Below are positions 1 through 6,060 of a stretch of 12,177 bases of DNA, in pieces; within the stretch, counting starts at the first letter, position 1; every line of letters begins with the position of its first letter. The position numbers and the translations under genes are program-made. Origin of the DNA: an uncultured Candidatus Melainabacteria bacterium (GTDB lineage: Bacteria > Cyanobacteriota > Vampirovibrionia > LMEP-6097); NCBI GenBank assembly GCA_937927525.1, contig CALBDR010000385.1:1-12177 (forward strand), read 5' to 3'. Below the pieces are notes generated by a model, which saw only the letters and a program-made list of their open reading frames with translations, did not search any database and was not told where the DNA came from.

Positions 1-755
1 TCTTTTGCTATCTTTCTCTTAGTTCCGTCAGGGTTTGTCCAAATACCCATCTCTATTTGACCTATATATTTGCCTCTCCTAAAAGCAGGTTCAAATCCCG
101 GTCTGATAGCTTCTGGTATTGCTGGTTGAGATCTTGCGCTAGCTGTTGGTCCTTGTCCTCCTGCATTTGCGTTATTGGCACCAACGCCATCTCCTGCTGG
201 ACCTTTTAATCCCAGTGCAGAACCAATACCAGAAAAAAAGCCAGATGCTACCTGTTGTATAAACGATGTTCCAATGTTATTAGCTGTGGGTCTAACTGGG
301 CCTACATAATATGGACTACTACGGTTTTTGTAGTTGCCATACTCAACATAAATAAGTTCTCCCGGTATTGGTCTTCTTGCATCAGTAAATATTGACACAT
401 AATCTTCATAAAACAAGTTTTGTGGTCTAAATGTTCCATCAAGATTCTCTATTTCTGGGTATATAACATCGGTGCCTTCCAATAAGGCAGCAGTTACTGT
501 GTATACTTCAGTATCTGGTACATCGTCTCCGGGATCATAAGCGTTAGCTAACCAACCAAGCTTTCCCTCGTTTACGCTGATACACCTTGCTACTTGTTTG
601 CCACTTCCTTCAAAATGGTTTGATGTACTGGCTTTTTTAACAGAATGATATAATTTTTCAAGAGGATCAAACCTGTTAGGGTCCAATTCTATACCGGTTC
701 TTTCATCAACATTTAAACTGTTTAGTTCACCAGATTTATATCTCTTATTTGCCAT
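1..755 (-). CDS. Partial phage structural-type protein (3' end missing)
   Basis: Open frame of 251 codons starting at an ATG at 753-755 and running off the left edge without a stop, so the C-terminus is missing. It is absent from a list of complete ORFs only because it is truncated. Residues about 60-155 are rich in alternating hydrophobic residues and contain a turn reading RPIPGELIYVEYGN (128-141), then YYVGPV. This pattern resembles the OB-fold-like N-terminal domain of baseplate hub or spike proteins (gp5/VgrG type), which often precedes a peptidoglycan-cleaving domain. That is a fold-level impression, not a family match. Residues about 185-215 form a Gly/Ala/Asn-rich low-complexity linker, and a new folded segment begins near 228. 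The start overlaps the end of the upstream small gene by 11 nt, which suggests translational coupling. A late virion gene is plausible given the neighbouring gp55, but function is not proven. Confidence 0.75.
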   Translation of the reverse strand, partial: MANKRYKSGELNSLNVDERTGIELDPNRFDPLEKLYHSVKKASTSNHFEGSGKQVARCISVNEGKLGWLANAYDPGDDVPDTEVYTVTAALLEGTDVIYPEIENLDGTFRPQNLFYEDYVSIFTDARRPIPGELIYVEYGNYKNRSSPYYVGPVRPTANNIGTSFIQQVASGFFSGIGSALGLKGPAGDGVGANNANAGGQGPTASARSQPAIPEAIRPGFEPAFRRGKYIGQIEMGIWTNPDGTKRKIAK

Positions 756-1032
756 CGTCTTCTATCTCATCAAATAGTCCTTGTTTGTCTGCATCAGACA
801 GTTCACCAAACTCTTCGTTGCTTCCTTTTCTACGCAACTCGGCTATTTTTACCAACTGTTCATTTGAACGTTGTAGAGTCTCTAGATATTTAGCAGCAAC
901 CAAACCTGATTCTTTGTAACGATCTGCACTTTCACCAATGTGTTCTGCAACGCCCTCTAACAACTCTTTGGCTGCTTTTCGGTCTTCATTTACGTTGTTG
1001 AGGGCTTTTTCTATTAGTTCATTTAGCTTCAT
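745..1032 (-). CDS. Small helical phage protein downstream of the late sigma factor
   Basis: A 95-residue, charged, predicted all-helical protein with no TM segment and an acidic C-terminus (ends EIEDDGK). The frame stays open upstream to 1077, but the ATG at 1030-1032 is preferred. It overlaps the gp55 stop (1019-1021) by 14 nt and gives an N-terminus MKLNELIEKALNN that begins a regular amphipathic helix, whereas the upstream extension is read from gp55 coding sequence. The segment VAAKYLETLQRSNEQLVKIAEL (split here: VAAKYLETLQ then RSNEQLVKIAEL, about residues 45-66) resembles a conserved small protein I associate with marine T4-like phages, whose function I do not know. It lies in the same transcription unit as the sigma factor, so a role in late transcription is possible but only by position. 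A loose likeness to helical small-terminase segments was considered and is not convincing. Confidence 0.8.
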   Translation of the reverse strand: MKLNELIEKALNNVNEDRKAAKELLEGVAEHIGESADRYKESGLVAAKYLETLQRSNEQLVKIAELRRKGSNEEFGELSDADKQGLFDEIEDDGK

Positions 1033-1744
1033 ATTCGCCTGTATCCCAATCTTTTTTAAACAGGCGGTACTTTTCACGAATCTTGTTTAGATTGTTAACT
1101 ACCTGTTTTGTGTTTAGATCTGTTATCTCTCGGAGATACAAATAAATAGCTTTCTTGTTAAATATTTCGATCTGATCAGGGCTTGATAATAGTATACATA
1201 CTGCTTCTAAAACTTTTTTCTCATTTTCTTTTAGTTCTAACTTTTTCCAGCCTTCTATTTCTCCCCAAAGTGAATCCCAAAACTCCTGTTTTTCTCTCAG
1301 TTCATCGTATGGATTTTCAACTGAAAGGTTTTGAAAGTCAGATTCTTTTGTTATATCTTCGTGTAATATCTCACGTTGGTTTTGTTTTGCTGTTTTCTTG
1401 ACCTTGTGAATAAACCAGTTTTTTGTGATAACACTAAAATAAGAAAAAGCTTTTGATCCCTTTGCGGGATCAAACTTGTTGAGAATGGTTGTTAGCCAAA
1501 CTTTACATTCATCTTTGTGGTCGTCGATATTCGGAAGTGAAGTGAACTTGTAAGTAAAAACTATCTTATCGACCATCTCATTAAAAGCTGGTCCAATAAG
1601 TTGTCTGTACAGATGTTCTCTTCTTTCACGGTCTTGTATAGATGCATACTCAACAATTGCTTGCTCATGCACCTGCGTAAAATACAGTCTTCCCTGTCCG
1701 CGTCGTTTTCTCTTCGCGGGTGTTGTTTTCTTCTTTGTTGCCAT
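1019..1744 (-). CDS. 55: gp55-like late-transcription sigma factor
   Basis: A 241-residue basic protein matching the T4 gp55 class of minimal sigma factors, which direct host RNA polymerase to phage late promoters (consensus TATAAATA) together with gp33 and the sliding clamp. The best evidence is the sigma region 2-like stretch at residues about 91-117, with FDPAKGSKAFSYFS followed by ITKNWFIHKVKK, preceded by helices at 42-90. The N-terminus carries KRKRRGQGRLYF (11-22), a feature I associate with marine phage gp55 proteins, so the ATG at 1742-1744 is favoured over the next Met at residue 57. A GGAAG Shine-Dalgarno lies about 7 nt upstream. There is no region 4-like -35 recognition domain, as expected for gp55. 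Length is somewhat greater than T4 gp55 (185 aa). The first 80 nt overlap the 3' end of the upstream membrane protein gene in another frame. Confidence 0.85.
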   Translation of the reverse strand: MATKKKTTPAKRKRRGQGRLYFTQVHEQAIVEYASIQDRERREHLYRQLIGPAFNEMVDKIVFTYKFTSLPNIDDHKDECKVWLTTILNKFDPAKGSKAFSYFSVITKNWFIHKVKKTAKQNQREILHEDITKESDFQNLSVENPYDELREKQEFWDSLWGEIEGWKKLELKENEKKVLEAVCILLSSPDQIEIFNKKAIYLYLREITDLNTKQVVNNLNKIREKYRLFKKDWDTGEYEAK

Positions 1745-2051
1745 AAGTTTCTTCCAGTTCTTCTTCTGTTTGTTCTGGAAGGCTAATATCAGTTATGTCT
1801 CCAAAACTCTCCATGTATCTGCCGAATGCTTTGGCATGACGAAGAAGATTGTTCAATGTTTCGTCTCCATAGAAAGTTTCTAGTTCATAAACGATTTCTA
1901 AATGACCACGGAACTCTTCTATTCTTTCTTGCATCTCAACAATCTCATCAACAACGAATAGGTGATCCGACAGTAGTTTTGTCAGATAAGCTCCCATTAC
2001 AATGTTTATTAGCAGTGATACGATACCAAATAAAACAAGTCCCACAATCAT
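1665..2051 (-). CDS. Small one-TM protein upstream of gp55
   Basis: A 128-residue protein with one N-terminal membrane segment (about residues 2-24, IVGLVLFGIVSLLINIVMGA) followed by an acidic helical domain of likely coiled-coil character (30-90). The central motif YELETFYGDETLNNLLRHAK (55-74) is one I associate with a conserved hypothetical protein of marine T4-like phages. The C-terminal tail, from about residue 103, is polar and charged and ends VFYAGA; its last 26 codons are read in a different frame from the start of gp55. The start ATG forms an ATGA overlap with the stop of the FmdB-type gene (2048-2051), with purine-rich AAGGAGAGAGAAG upstream. The likely location is the host inner membrane with the soluble part in the cytoplasm. 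Function unknown. Confidence 0.8.
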   Translation of the reverse strand: MIVGLVLFGIVSLLINIVMGAYLTKLLSDHLFVVDEIVEMQERIEEFRGHLEIVYELETFYGDETLNNLLRHAKAFGRYMESFGDITDISLPEQTEEELEETYGNKEENNTREEKTTRTGKTVFYAGA

Positions 2052-2296
2052 TTTGCTTCTCTCTCCTTGAGAATTTTTTTCTCCCTTTCTACTTCCTTTT
2101 TAGCGTTTTCAATATAAGAATCAACTATTGCCCCTGTTCTTTGCAGTGGCTCAGGTTTTGTAGAAAAGATTTGTGAGGGAACACGTTCAAGTGTTTCCTC
2201 ACCACACTGTTCACACAGTGTCTTTTTTTCACTCATACGATGAATAACTTCGGTTTCTTCTCCGCAAGAGTTGCACCGGTAAGTATAGCGTGGCAT
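2048..2296 (-). CDS. FmdB-type zinc ribbon protein
   Basis: An 82-residue protein whose N-terminus is a classic FmdB/CxxC-CxxC putative regulatory domain: MPRYTYRCNSCG with Cys8 and Cys11, then CEQCG with Cys28 and Cys31. These four cysteines should bind one zinc. After the ribbon comes VPSQIFSTKPEP, then a charged C-terminal helix (about 58-82) ending in Lys/Glu repeats. FmdB-family proteins are described as putative regulators, but no biochemical role is established for phage copies; RNA polymerase or nucleic acid binding would be a guess. The start overlaps the upstream gene's stop by one base (TAATG), so it probably relies on translational coupling; no strong Shine-Dalgarno is seen at normal distance. 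Confidence 0.88.
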   Translation of the reverse strand: MPRYTYRCNSCGEETEVIHRMSEKKTLCEQCGEETLERVPSQIFSTKPEPLQRTGAIVDSYIENAKKEVEREKKILKEREAK

Positions 2297-2493
2297 TATT
2301 TAGTAAAATGCTCCAACTGTTCTTCTACGTCTTCTTGTTGCATTTCAACAGTGGGCGGATTTAATACCACCATACCATCTGGTGTGTCTTCGAATTCGAA
2401 GCCCTGAAGAACAGGAACAATATCTGATTGTTCCAGTAGGCTTTTTTGTAGTGCCATCATTACGGCACCAAGTGCTTGATTGCTTAGTTTCAT
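2296..2493 (-). CDS. Conserved 65-aa phage protein, first gene of the sigma-factor operon
   Basis: A short acidic protein. The first 30 residues form a hydrophobic/amphipathic helix (ALGAVMMALQKSLLEQ), followed by a small beta segment (VPVLQGFEFE, then MVVLNPPTVEM) and an acidic tail. I recognise the MKLSNQALGAVMMALQ and VVLNPPTV pattern as typical of a small conserved hypothetical protein of marine T4-like phages; its function is unknown. It is the promoter-proximal gene of the leftward operon, with a GGAGGT Shine-Dalgarno 5 nt before the ATG, the strongest ribosome binding site in the window, so it should be well expressed. Confidence 0.85.
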   Translation of the reverse strand: MKLSNQALGAVMMALQKSLLEQSDIVPVLQGFEFEDTPDGMVVLNPPTVEMQQEDVEEQLEHFTK

Positions 2494-2498
2494 TTTAT

Positions 2499-2504
2499 AC
2501 CTCC
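2499..2504 (-). promoter_or_regulatory. Strong Shine-Dalgarno site for the 65-aa gene
   Basis: GGAGGT on the minus strand, separated by ATAAA from the ATG at 2491-2493. It is a near-perfect complement to the 3' end of 16S rRNA and fixes the start of the first gene in the sigma-factor operon. Confidence 0.85.
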
Positions 2505-2521
2505 ATATTAAAGCTTTGTGT

Positions 2522-2530
2522 ATTATAACA
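2522..2530 (-). promoter_or_regulatory. Extended -10 promoter for the sigma-factor operon
   Basis: The minus strand reads TGTTATAAT: a consensus TATAAT hexamer with a TG one base upstream, the extended -10 arrangement. It sits in the only real intergenic gap (2494-2539), about 29 nt before the ATG of the 65-aa gene, which would give a leader of about 20 nt. No good -35 is found at 16-18 bp spacing (the hexamer there is TAAAAA), consistent with extended -10 recognition by host sigma-70. The TATAATA core also partly resembles the late consensus TATAAATA but lacks one A, so host sigma-70 is preferred. Confidence 0.6.
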
Positions 2531-2539
2531 AAAGTTTCT

Positions 2540-3040
2540 CTATTTTTTTAACTGTTTTTTGTCAATGACTCCAGCCTTTTTTATTATATCAACATAATCA
2601 GAGCATACATAAGAACATCGTGCAATATCTTCTGATCTATAATTTGCATTCTCTGGCATAACACAGATTACCCCATCCGAAAGGGGCTTGCCGGGATAAA
2701 CCCACACATAACCGGTACTGGTAAGAGCATAATCATCTTCTTGGTGCCAGAAGTATTCATACGTCCCAATCGCTTGATCAACATCATTCATAAAAAGCAT
2801 TGCTTCCAAATTCTTGCAGTGAAACCACAAGTGCTCAGAAAGACTCTCTATCCAATCTTCATCAATCAGATACTGTGGTTGATCGTGCCCCAAATACGGT
2901 TCTCCATCTTGAATCCATAAATCAACCTCAACTGCATAACCCTGAGATATAGCTTCTTCAACATAGTTCGGCTCGTTTTCTCTTTCTGGATTTGGACCCT
3001 TGGTGTTTCCACGATGTGCGATTAACAGAGGTATCGTCAC
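2540..3040 (-). CDS. Short glycerophosphodiester phosphodiesterase-like protein
   Basis: A 166-residue protein with the catalytic signature of the GDPD/PI-PLC-like TIM-barrel family: AHRGN at 8-12 (His9, Arg10), ENEP at 21-24, VEVDLW at 37-42 (Glu38, Asp40) and GHD at 51-53 (His52), plus WFHCKN at 72-77. These are the paired histidines and acidic metal ligands of the family, so hydrolysis of a phosphodiester (glycerophosphodiester or a phosphate-linked glycan substituent) is likely. It is shorter than typical GDPD enzymes (about 240 residues or more), so part of the barrel may be missing or minimised. No signal peptide is seen, so it should act in the cytoplasm. The start is a GTG at 3038-3040 with AGGTG upstream, in a GTGA overlap with the methyltransferase stop. 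It is the last gene of the glycan island; a terminator is not evident. Confidence 0.8.
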   Translation of the reverse strand: MTIPLLIAHRGNTKGPNPERENEPNYVEEAISQGYAVEVDLWIQDGEPYLGHDQPQYLIDEDWIESLSEHLWFHCKNLEAMLFMNDVDQAIGTYEYFWHQEDDYALTSTGYVWVYPGKPLSDGVICVMPENANYRSEDIARCSYVCSDYVDIIKKAGVIDKKQLKK

Positions 3041-3753
3041 TTTTCACACCTAACATAAATCCATTCATTCACCGCGTCACAGCTAAAGGATGGTAAAATC
3101 TTGTAAGTAATGTTTTTGAAACCAATTTTTTGCAAATCATCAACAATATCTTCTGGTCTGTCTACGCGAGTATCACACATCGAATTTGTGCCTTTTGCGT
3201 CATAGTGGTCATCGTGGTAATCTCTTGCGCCATTATTTGCAGGACCATAATTCATCTGGAAACTAAAAACGCCTCCCTTCTTGAGAACCCTGAAGATTTC
3301 CGACTTCAATGAAAAACGAATAGAGTGAACGCAAATGTGCTGAAAGACTATGGTAGACATAACGAAATCATACTCTTCATCACCTATATCTCGTAAGTCA
3401 ATACCGTTGTTTGCATAAAAATCATATCGCCCTTCGTAAATGTGTCCCATGTTTCTGATGTATGACTTGCAATACTCTATGTTGTTTTCACTTATGTCTA
3501 CGCCATCCACCTTTCCCCATTCGGCAAGCTTCAATAAGTTTTCAACGTTTCTACCGCAACCGCAGCCAAAATCAAGAGCCTTCTTATCTTCCCACGCTTC
3601 TGGTTCTTTGGTAACATCACCGAGAAGCGTTTCCCAATAATCTGGATTCTCGTTATGGTCCTTGTGGTTCAACTTCTTCATGTTTGCCGTACTGGCATTC
3701 ATTTGGCTTTTCTGCATCAAAGAATATTTGTTATCAACACTAACCGTTTTCAC
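3037..3753 (-). CDS. Class I SAM-dependent methyltransferase
   Basis: A 238-residue protein with a Rossmann methyltransferase core: motif I LDFGCGCGRN (60-69), an acidic residue at the end of strand 2 in VDGVDIS (82-88, Asp86), motif IV region YDFVMSTIVFQHI (128-140) and the post-motif RVLKKGGVFSF (155-165). Substrate is not indicated by sequence; inside a glycan operon the usual roles are O- or N-methylation of a sugar or capping of a chain. The start is a GTG at 3751-3753, supported by GGAG about 8 nt upstream and by a 14 nt overlap with the preceding gene. The first about 50 residues before the core are polar and could hold substrate-binding helices. It sits directly upstream of the phosphodiesterase-like gene. 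Confidence 0.88.
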   Translation of the reverse strand: MKTVSVDNKYSLMQKSQMNASTANMKKLNHKDHNENPDYWETLLGDVTKEPEAWEDKKALDFGCGCGRNVENLLKLAEWGKVDGVDISENNIEYCKSYIRNMGHIYEGRYDFYANNGIDLRDIGDEEYDFVMSTIVFQHICVHSIRFSLKSEIFRVLKKGGVFSFQMNYGPANNGARDYHDDHYDAKGTNSMCDTRVDRPEDIVDDLQKIGFKNITYKILPSFSCDAVNEWIYVRCEK

Positions 3754-5119
3754 TGTAATTCTCCAAATATGTCTTCAAGTCTTCAGGTGTTCCAAGCCCC
3801 CACATTTTGTTAATTGGAAATACTCGAATCTTTTTTTTGTCTGCAATCGCCTCATTAAACACCGGACACACATAAAATTCATTATTTACTCTCAAGTCTT
3901 TATTAATCATTTGTTCAGCGTATTTAACAAAATCACTGCCTTTGGACCAGTAGTATATACCAGTTGTTGCGATATTGGAAATCGGCTTTTTCTCTGCCAC
4001 CTCCGAAACAAAACCGTCATCCCCCAGCTTGGCAAAACTCCATTTTGGGTGCGTTGCAGTAAACGTAACCATACCACCATCTACTTCATCTGCCATCATT
4101 GAGTATAAAAACTCGTTGCTGTCCCATTCCAAAAATTGGTCAGAATTGGCAAACAAGAGAGGTTCATCGTTGTCAATAAATTCTTTTGCCAAAAGAGCAG
4201 TACAGGCGGCTCCCTCTGTCATACCATCGGTCTGGACTATTTTGCATCCCGGCGCGATCAATTCTAACAAAGCTTTGAGATGGTATTTATCGTAGTGCTC
4301 CTTCTGTACTACAAAAACAAACTCTGCATCGACATTTAGGTTTTCCACCACGGTCTGAATCATTGGTTTGTTATTGACTTCAATCAATGGTTTTGGAAAT
4401 GTGTATCCTGCTGCTGCAAATCTAGAGCCTGCACCAGCCATAGGGATAAGTACCTTCATTTTTCCACCTTGCCATTTTGGCTTTACTTGTTTTTGATTCT
4501 TTTTTCTAGCTATCCCAAGATATTCCTCAATCTTCTCACCTGTCACATCGTGCATATCACTAACAGGACACAGGTGAGCACCAGATTCGATAGCCGCCTT
4601 TCTACCAACATGAGAGTCCTCAATAATAAGAGTTTCACGAGGAGTGACACCAGCATGAATCATGCATCTCAAGTAAATTTCTGGATTGGGTTTTGGGTTT
4701 TTCACATCTTCATTAGAGAAAAACTCATCAACAAACTCCATGAGACCACGACGTAGTAGCATCATTTTTATAGTCTTTTTAACAGAGTTGCTGGCTACAT
4801 AAACCTTATACCCTTCTGATTTCAGCTTTGATAGCAAATACCTCATATCCGCATCATGAGTCATGGCACCAATCAGGCTTAAGGTACGCTCCTGCTTTAG
4901 TTTCCATAATTCACTATGTTTTTCAACAGGAAGACCCCTTTTTTCGGTAAGAAGTTGTAGTTTTTTTCTGGTAGGCAAACCATCATACGTTGAAAGATGT
5001 TCTTCTCTACTAATCTCTTCTTCGCCCAAGCTCTTTAGAGCCAGATTCATGGCTTGATAATGCAATTCTCTTGCATCAACCAGTACCCCATCTAAATCAA
5101 AAACTACCAACTTTACCAT
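3740..5119 (-). CDS. HAD phosphomutase-like / sugar-1-phosphate nucleotidyltransferase fusion
   Basis: A 459-residue two-domain protein. Residues 1 to about 205 are a HAD hydrolase of the beta-phosphoglucomutase subgroup: FDLDGVLVD with Asp8 (nucleophile) and Asp10 (acid/base), His20 at the position of the beta-PGM hinge histidine, ASNS 109-112, the lysine in NPKPNP (Lys143) and IIEDS with Glu167/Asp168. After a basic linker (205-220) comes a nucleotidyltransferase: IPMAGAGSRF (225-234), FPKPLIEV (241-248, Lys243), NSDQ (325-328, Asp327 as likely metal ligand) and TTGIYYW (385-391). A sensible reading is that the HAD half makes or trims a sugar phosphate and the C-terminal half activates it with NTP; the nucleotide and sugar cannot be read from sequence. 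RmlB is encoded just upstream, so an RmlA-like role is attractive. The ATG has AGAGGAG upstream and overlaps rmlB by 7 nt. Confidence 0.88.
   Translation of the reverse strand: MVKLVVFDLDGVLVDARELHYQAMNLALKSLGEEEISREEHLSTYDGLPTRKKLQLLTEKRGLPVEKHSELWKLKQERTLSLIGAMTHDADMRYLLSKLKSEGYKVYVASNSVKKTIKMMLLRRGLMEFVDEFFSNEDVKNPKPNPEIYLRCMIHAGVTPRETLIIEDSHVGRKAAIESGAHLCPVSDMHDVTGEKIEEYLGIARKKNQKQVKPKWQGGKMKVLIPMAGAGSRFAAAGYTFPKPLIEVNNKPMIQTVVENLNVDAEFVFVVQKEHYDKYHLKALLELIAPGCKIVQTDGMTEGAACTALLAKEFIDNDEPLLFANSDQFLEWDSNEFLYSMMADEVDGGMVTFTATHPKWSFAKLGDDGFVSEVAEKKPISNIATTGIYYWSKGSDFVKYAEQMINKDLRVNNEFYVCPVFNEAIADKKKIRVFPINKMWGLGTPEDLKTYLENYSENG
4464..4470 (-). promoter_or_regulatory. Internal Shine-Dalgarno at the HAD/nucleotidyltransferase junction
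   Basis: The minus strand reads AAGGTGG, then AAAA, then an in-frame ATG at 4457-4459 (Met221 of the fusion). The domain begins exactly there (MKVLIPMAGAGS), so the 239-residue nucleotidyltransferase (3740-4459) may also be made separately. Inferred from sequence and spacing only. Confidence 0.45.
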
Positions 5120-6060
5120 ACAAAACTCCTCTTATAGCCATCAACTAGGCGTTCAATTTGTTCATCAAAATTCATTACAGGCTTCCAGCCATAGCTTTTA
5201 AGTTTTTCATCACTTATATTGTAGCGCGCATCTTGCCCTTGTCGCCTATAGTCCAAATCAATCTTTTCTTCCCAGTTTGATTCAGAATTGTAATAAGCTT
5301 TTATAATCTTTCTTACGGTATCGATATTCTTCTGCTCAATATTTCCAGCTATATTGAAAATCTCATTCTTCACTTCTTTTTCGATAATAGTCAGGATAGC
5401 CGTGGCTGTATCATATGTGTGCAACCACGTTCTTGTTGGCTCGCCTTTATCGTGAAGGCGTATTTTCTTACCTCGCTGTAATAATTTAACAGATAGAGGT
5501 ATCAGTTTTTCTGGATACTGATTTGGACCGTAGTTGTTTGATGGTCGAACTATAACGTAATCAATATCATAAGTTCTGTGCCATGCCTGAATTAACAGAT
5601 CTGCTGCTGCTTTACTTGCTGAATATGGGTTACTTGGGTTCAGTGAGCTTTTTTCAGTAGCATATTCAAGACCATCTCCATAAACCTCATCAGTGCTGAA
5701 GTGAAGGAAAATTGGCTTGCTGACAATATTGTCAGGCTTTCTACGAACTAGATCCAATAAATTTCTAACACCCTCAACGTTTGTTTGCACAAAGTTACTT
5801 GAATCAATGATACTATTACCAACGTGAGATTCAGCAGCCGTATTTATAATGTAGTCGCAATCAGGTAATCTATCGATTTTACATATATCAGCTTCGATAA
5901 AAGAAAAATTTTCATATTGATTTAAATTTTCCAATGCGGCTCTATTTGCAGCATAAGTAAACTTATCAACACCAAAAACACGCCAGCCCATGCTTAGGCA
6001 TTGTTGAGTCACCATCGAACCTATAAAACCCGCACAACCAGTAATTACAACCGTTTTCAT
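5113..6060 (-). CDS. rmlB: dTDP-glucose 4,6-dehydratase (RmlB-type)
   Basis: A 315-residue extended short-chain dehydrogenase/reductase. NAD-binding GxxGxxG is at TGCAGFIGS (7-15); VDKFTYAANRAALENL (31-46) is the DKLTYAGN-like signature of RmlB; the catalytic TDE is at 123-125 in HFSTDEVYG; the YxxxK pair is Tyr146/Lys150. RPSNNYGP (172-179) and GQDARY (275-280) bind the nucleotide sugar in the family. The enzyme converts dTDP-glucose to dTDP-4-keto-6-deoxyglucose, the branch point for rhamnose and amino-deoxy sugars. No RmlC or RmlD is present here, while an aminotransferase and an acetyltransferase are, which favours an N-acetylated amino sugar. It is slightly shorter than many RmlB proteins (about 340-360). 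The ATG is in an ATGA overlap with the upstream gene, with GAGG about 9 nt upstream. Confidence 0.9.
   Translation of the reverse strand: MKTVVITGCAGFIGSMVTQQCLSMGWRVFGVDKFTYAANRAALENLNQYENFSFIEADICKIDRLPDCDYIINTAAESHVGNSIIDSSNFVQTNVEGVRNLLDLVRRKPDNIVSKPIFLHFSTDEVYGDGLEYATEKSSLNPSNPYSASKAAADLLIQAWHRTYDIDYVIVRPSNNYGPNQYPEKLIPLSVKLLQRGKKIRLHDKGEPTRTWLHTYDTATAILTIIEKEVKNEIFNIAGNIEQKNIDTVRKIIKAYYNSESNWEEKIDLDYRRQGQDARYNISDEKLKSYGWKPVMNFDEQIERLVDGYKRSFVW
5841..5848 (-). promoter_or_regulatory. TATAAATA late-promoter-like octamer inside rmlB
   Basis: An exact match on the minus strand to the T4 late promoter consensus, about 720 nt upstream of the HAD/nucleotidyltransferase start. It encodes part of IINT in rmlB. 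About one such octamer per strand is expected by chance at this AT content, so it is only a candidate. Confidence 0.2.

Noticed and set aside
1826..2176. Plus-strand open frame of 116 codons
   Set aside because: Antisense to two well-supported genes (one-TM protein and zinc ribbon); composition is that of a shadow frame.
2494..2560. Possible rho-independent terminator at the end of the glycan island
   Set aside because: There is an A-rich run but no GC-rich stem followed by a U tract in the direction of transcription.
2560..2565. TTGACA on the minus strand, a perfect -35 hexamer
   Set aside because: It lies 32 bp from the TATAAT at 2522-2527, about twice the workable spacing, and is inside the phosphodiesterase coding region.
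3662..4102. Plus-strand open frame of 146 codons
   Set aside because: It lies antisense to the methyltransferase and nucleotidyltransferase genes, is rich in Phe/Ile/Cys/His as expected of antisense AT-rich DNA, and has no family motif.
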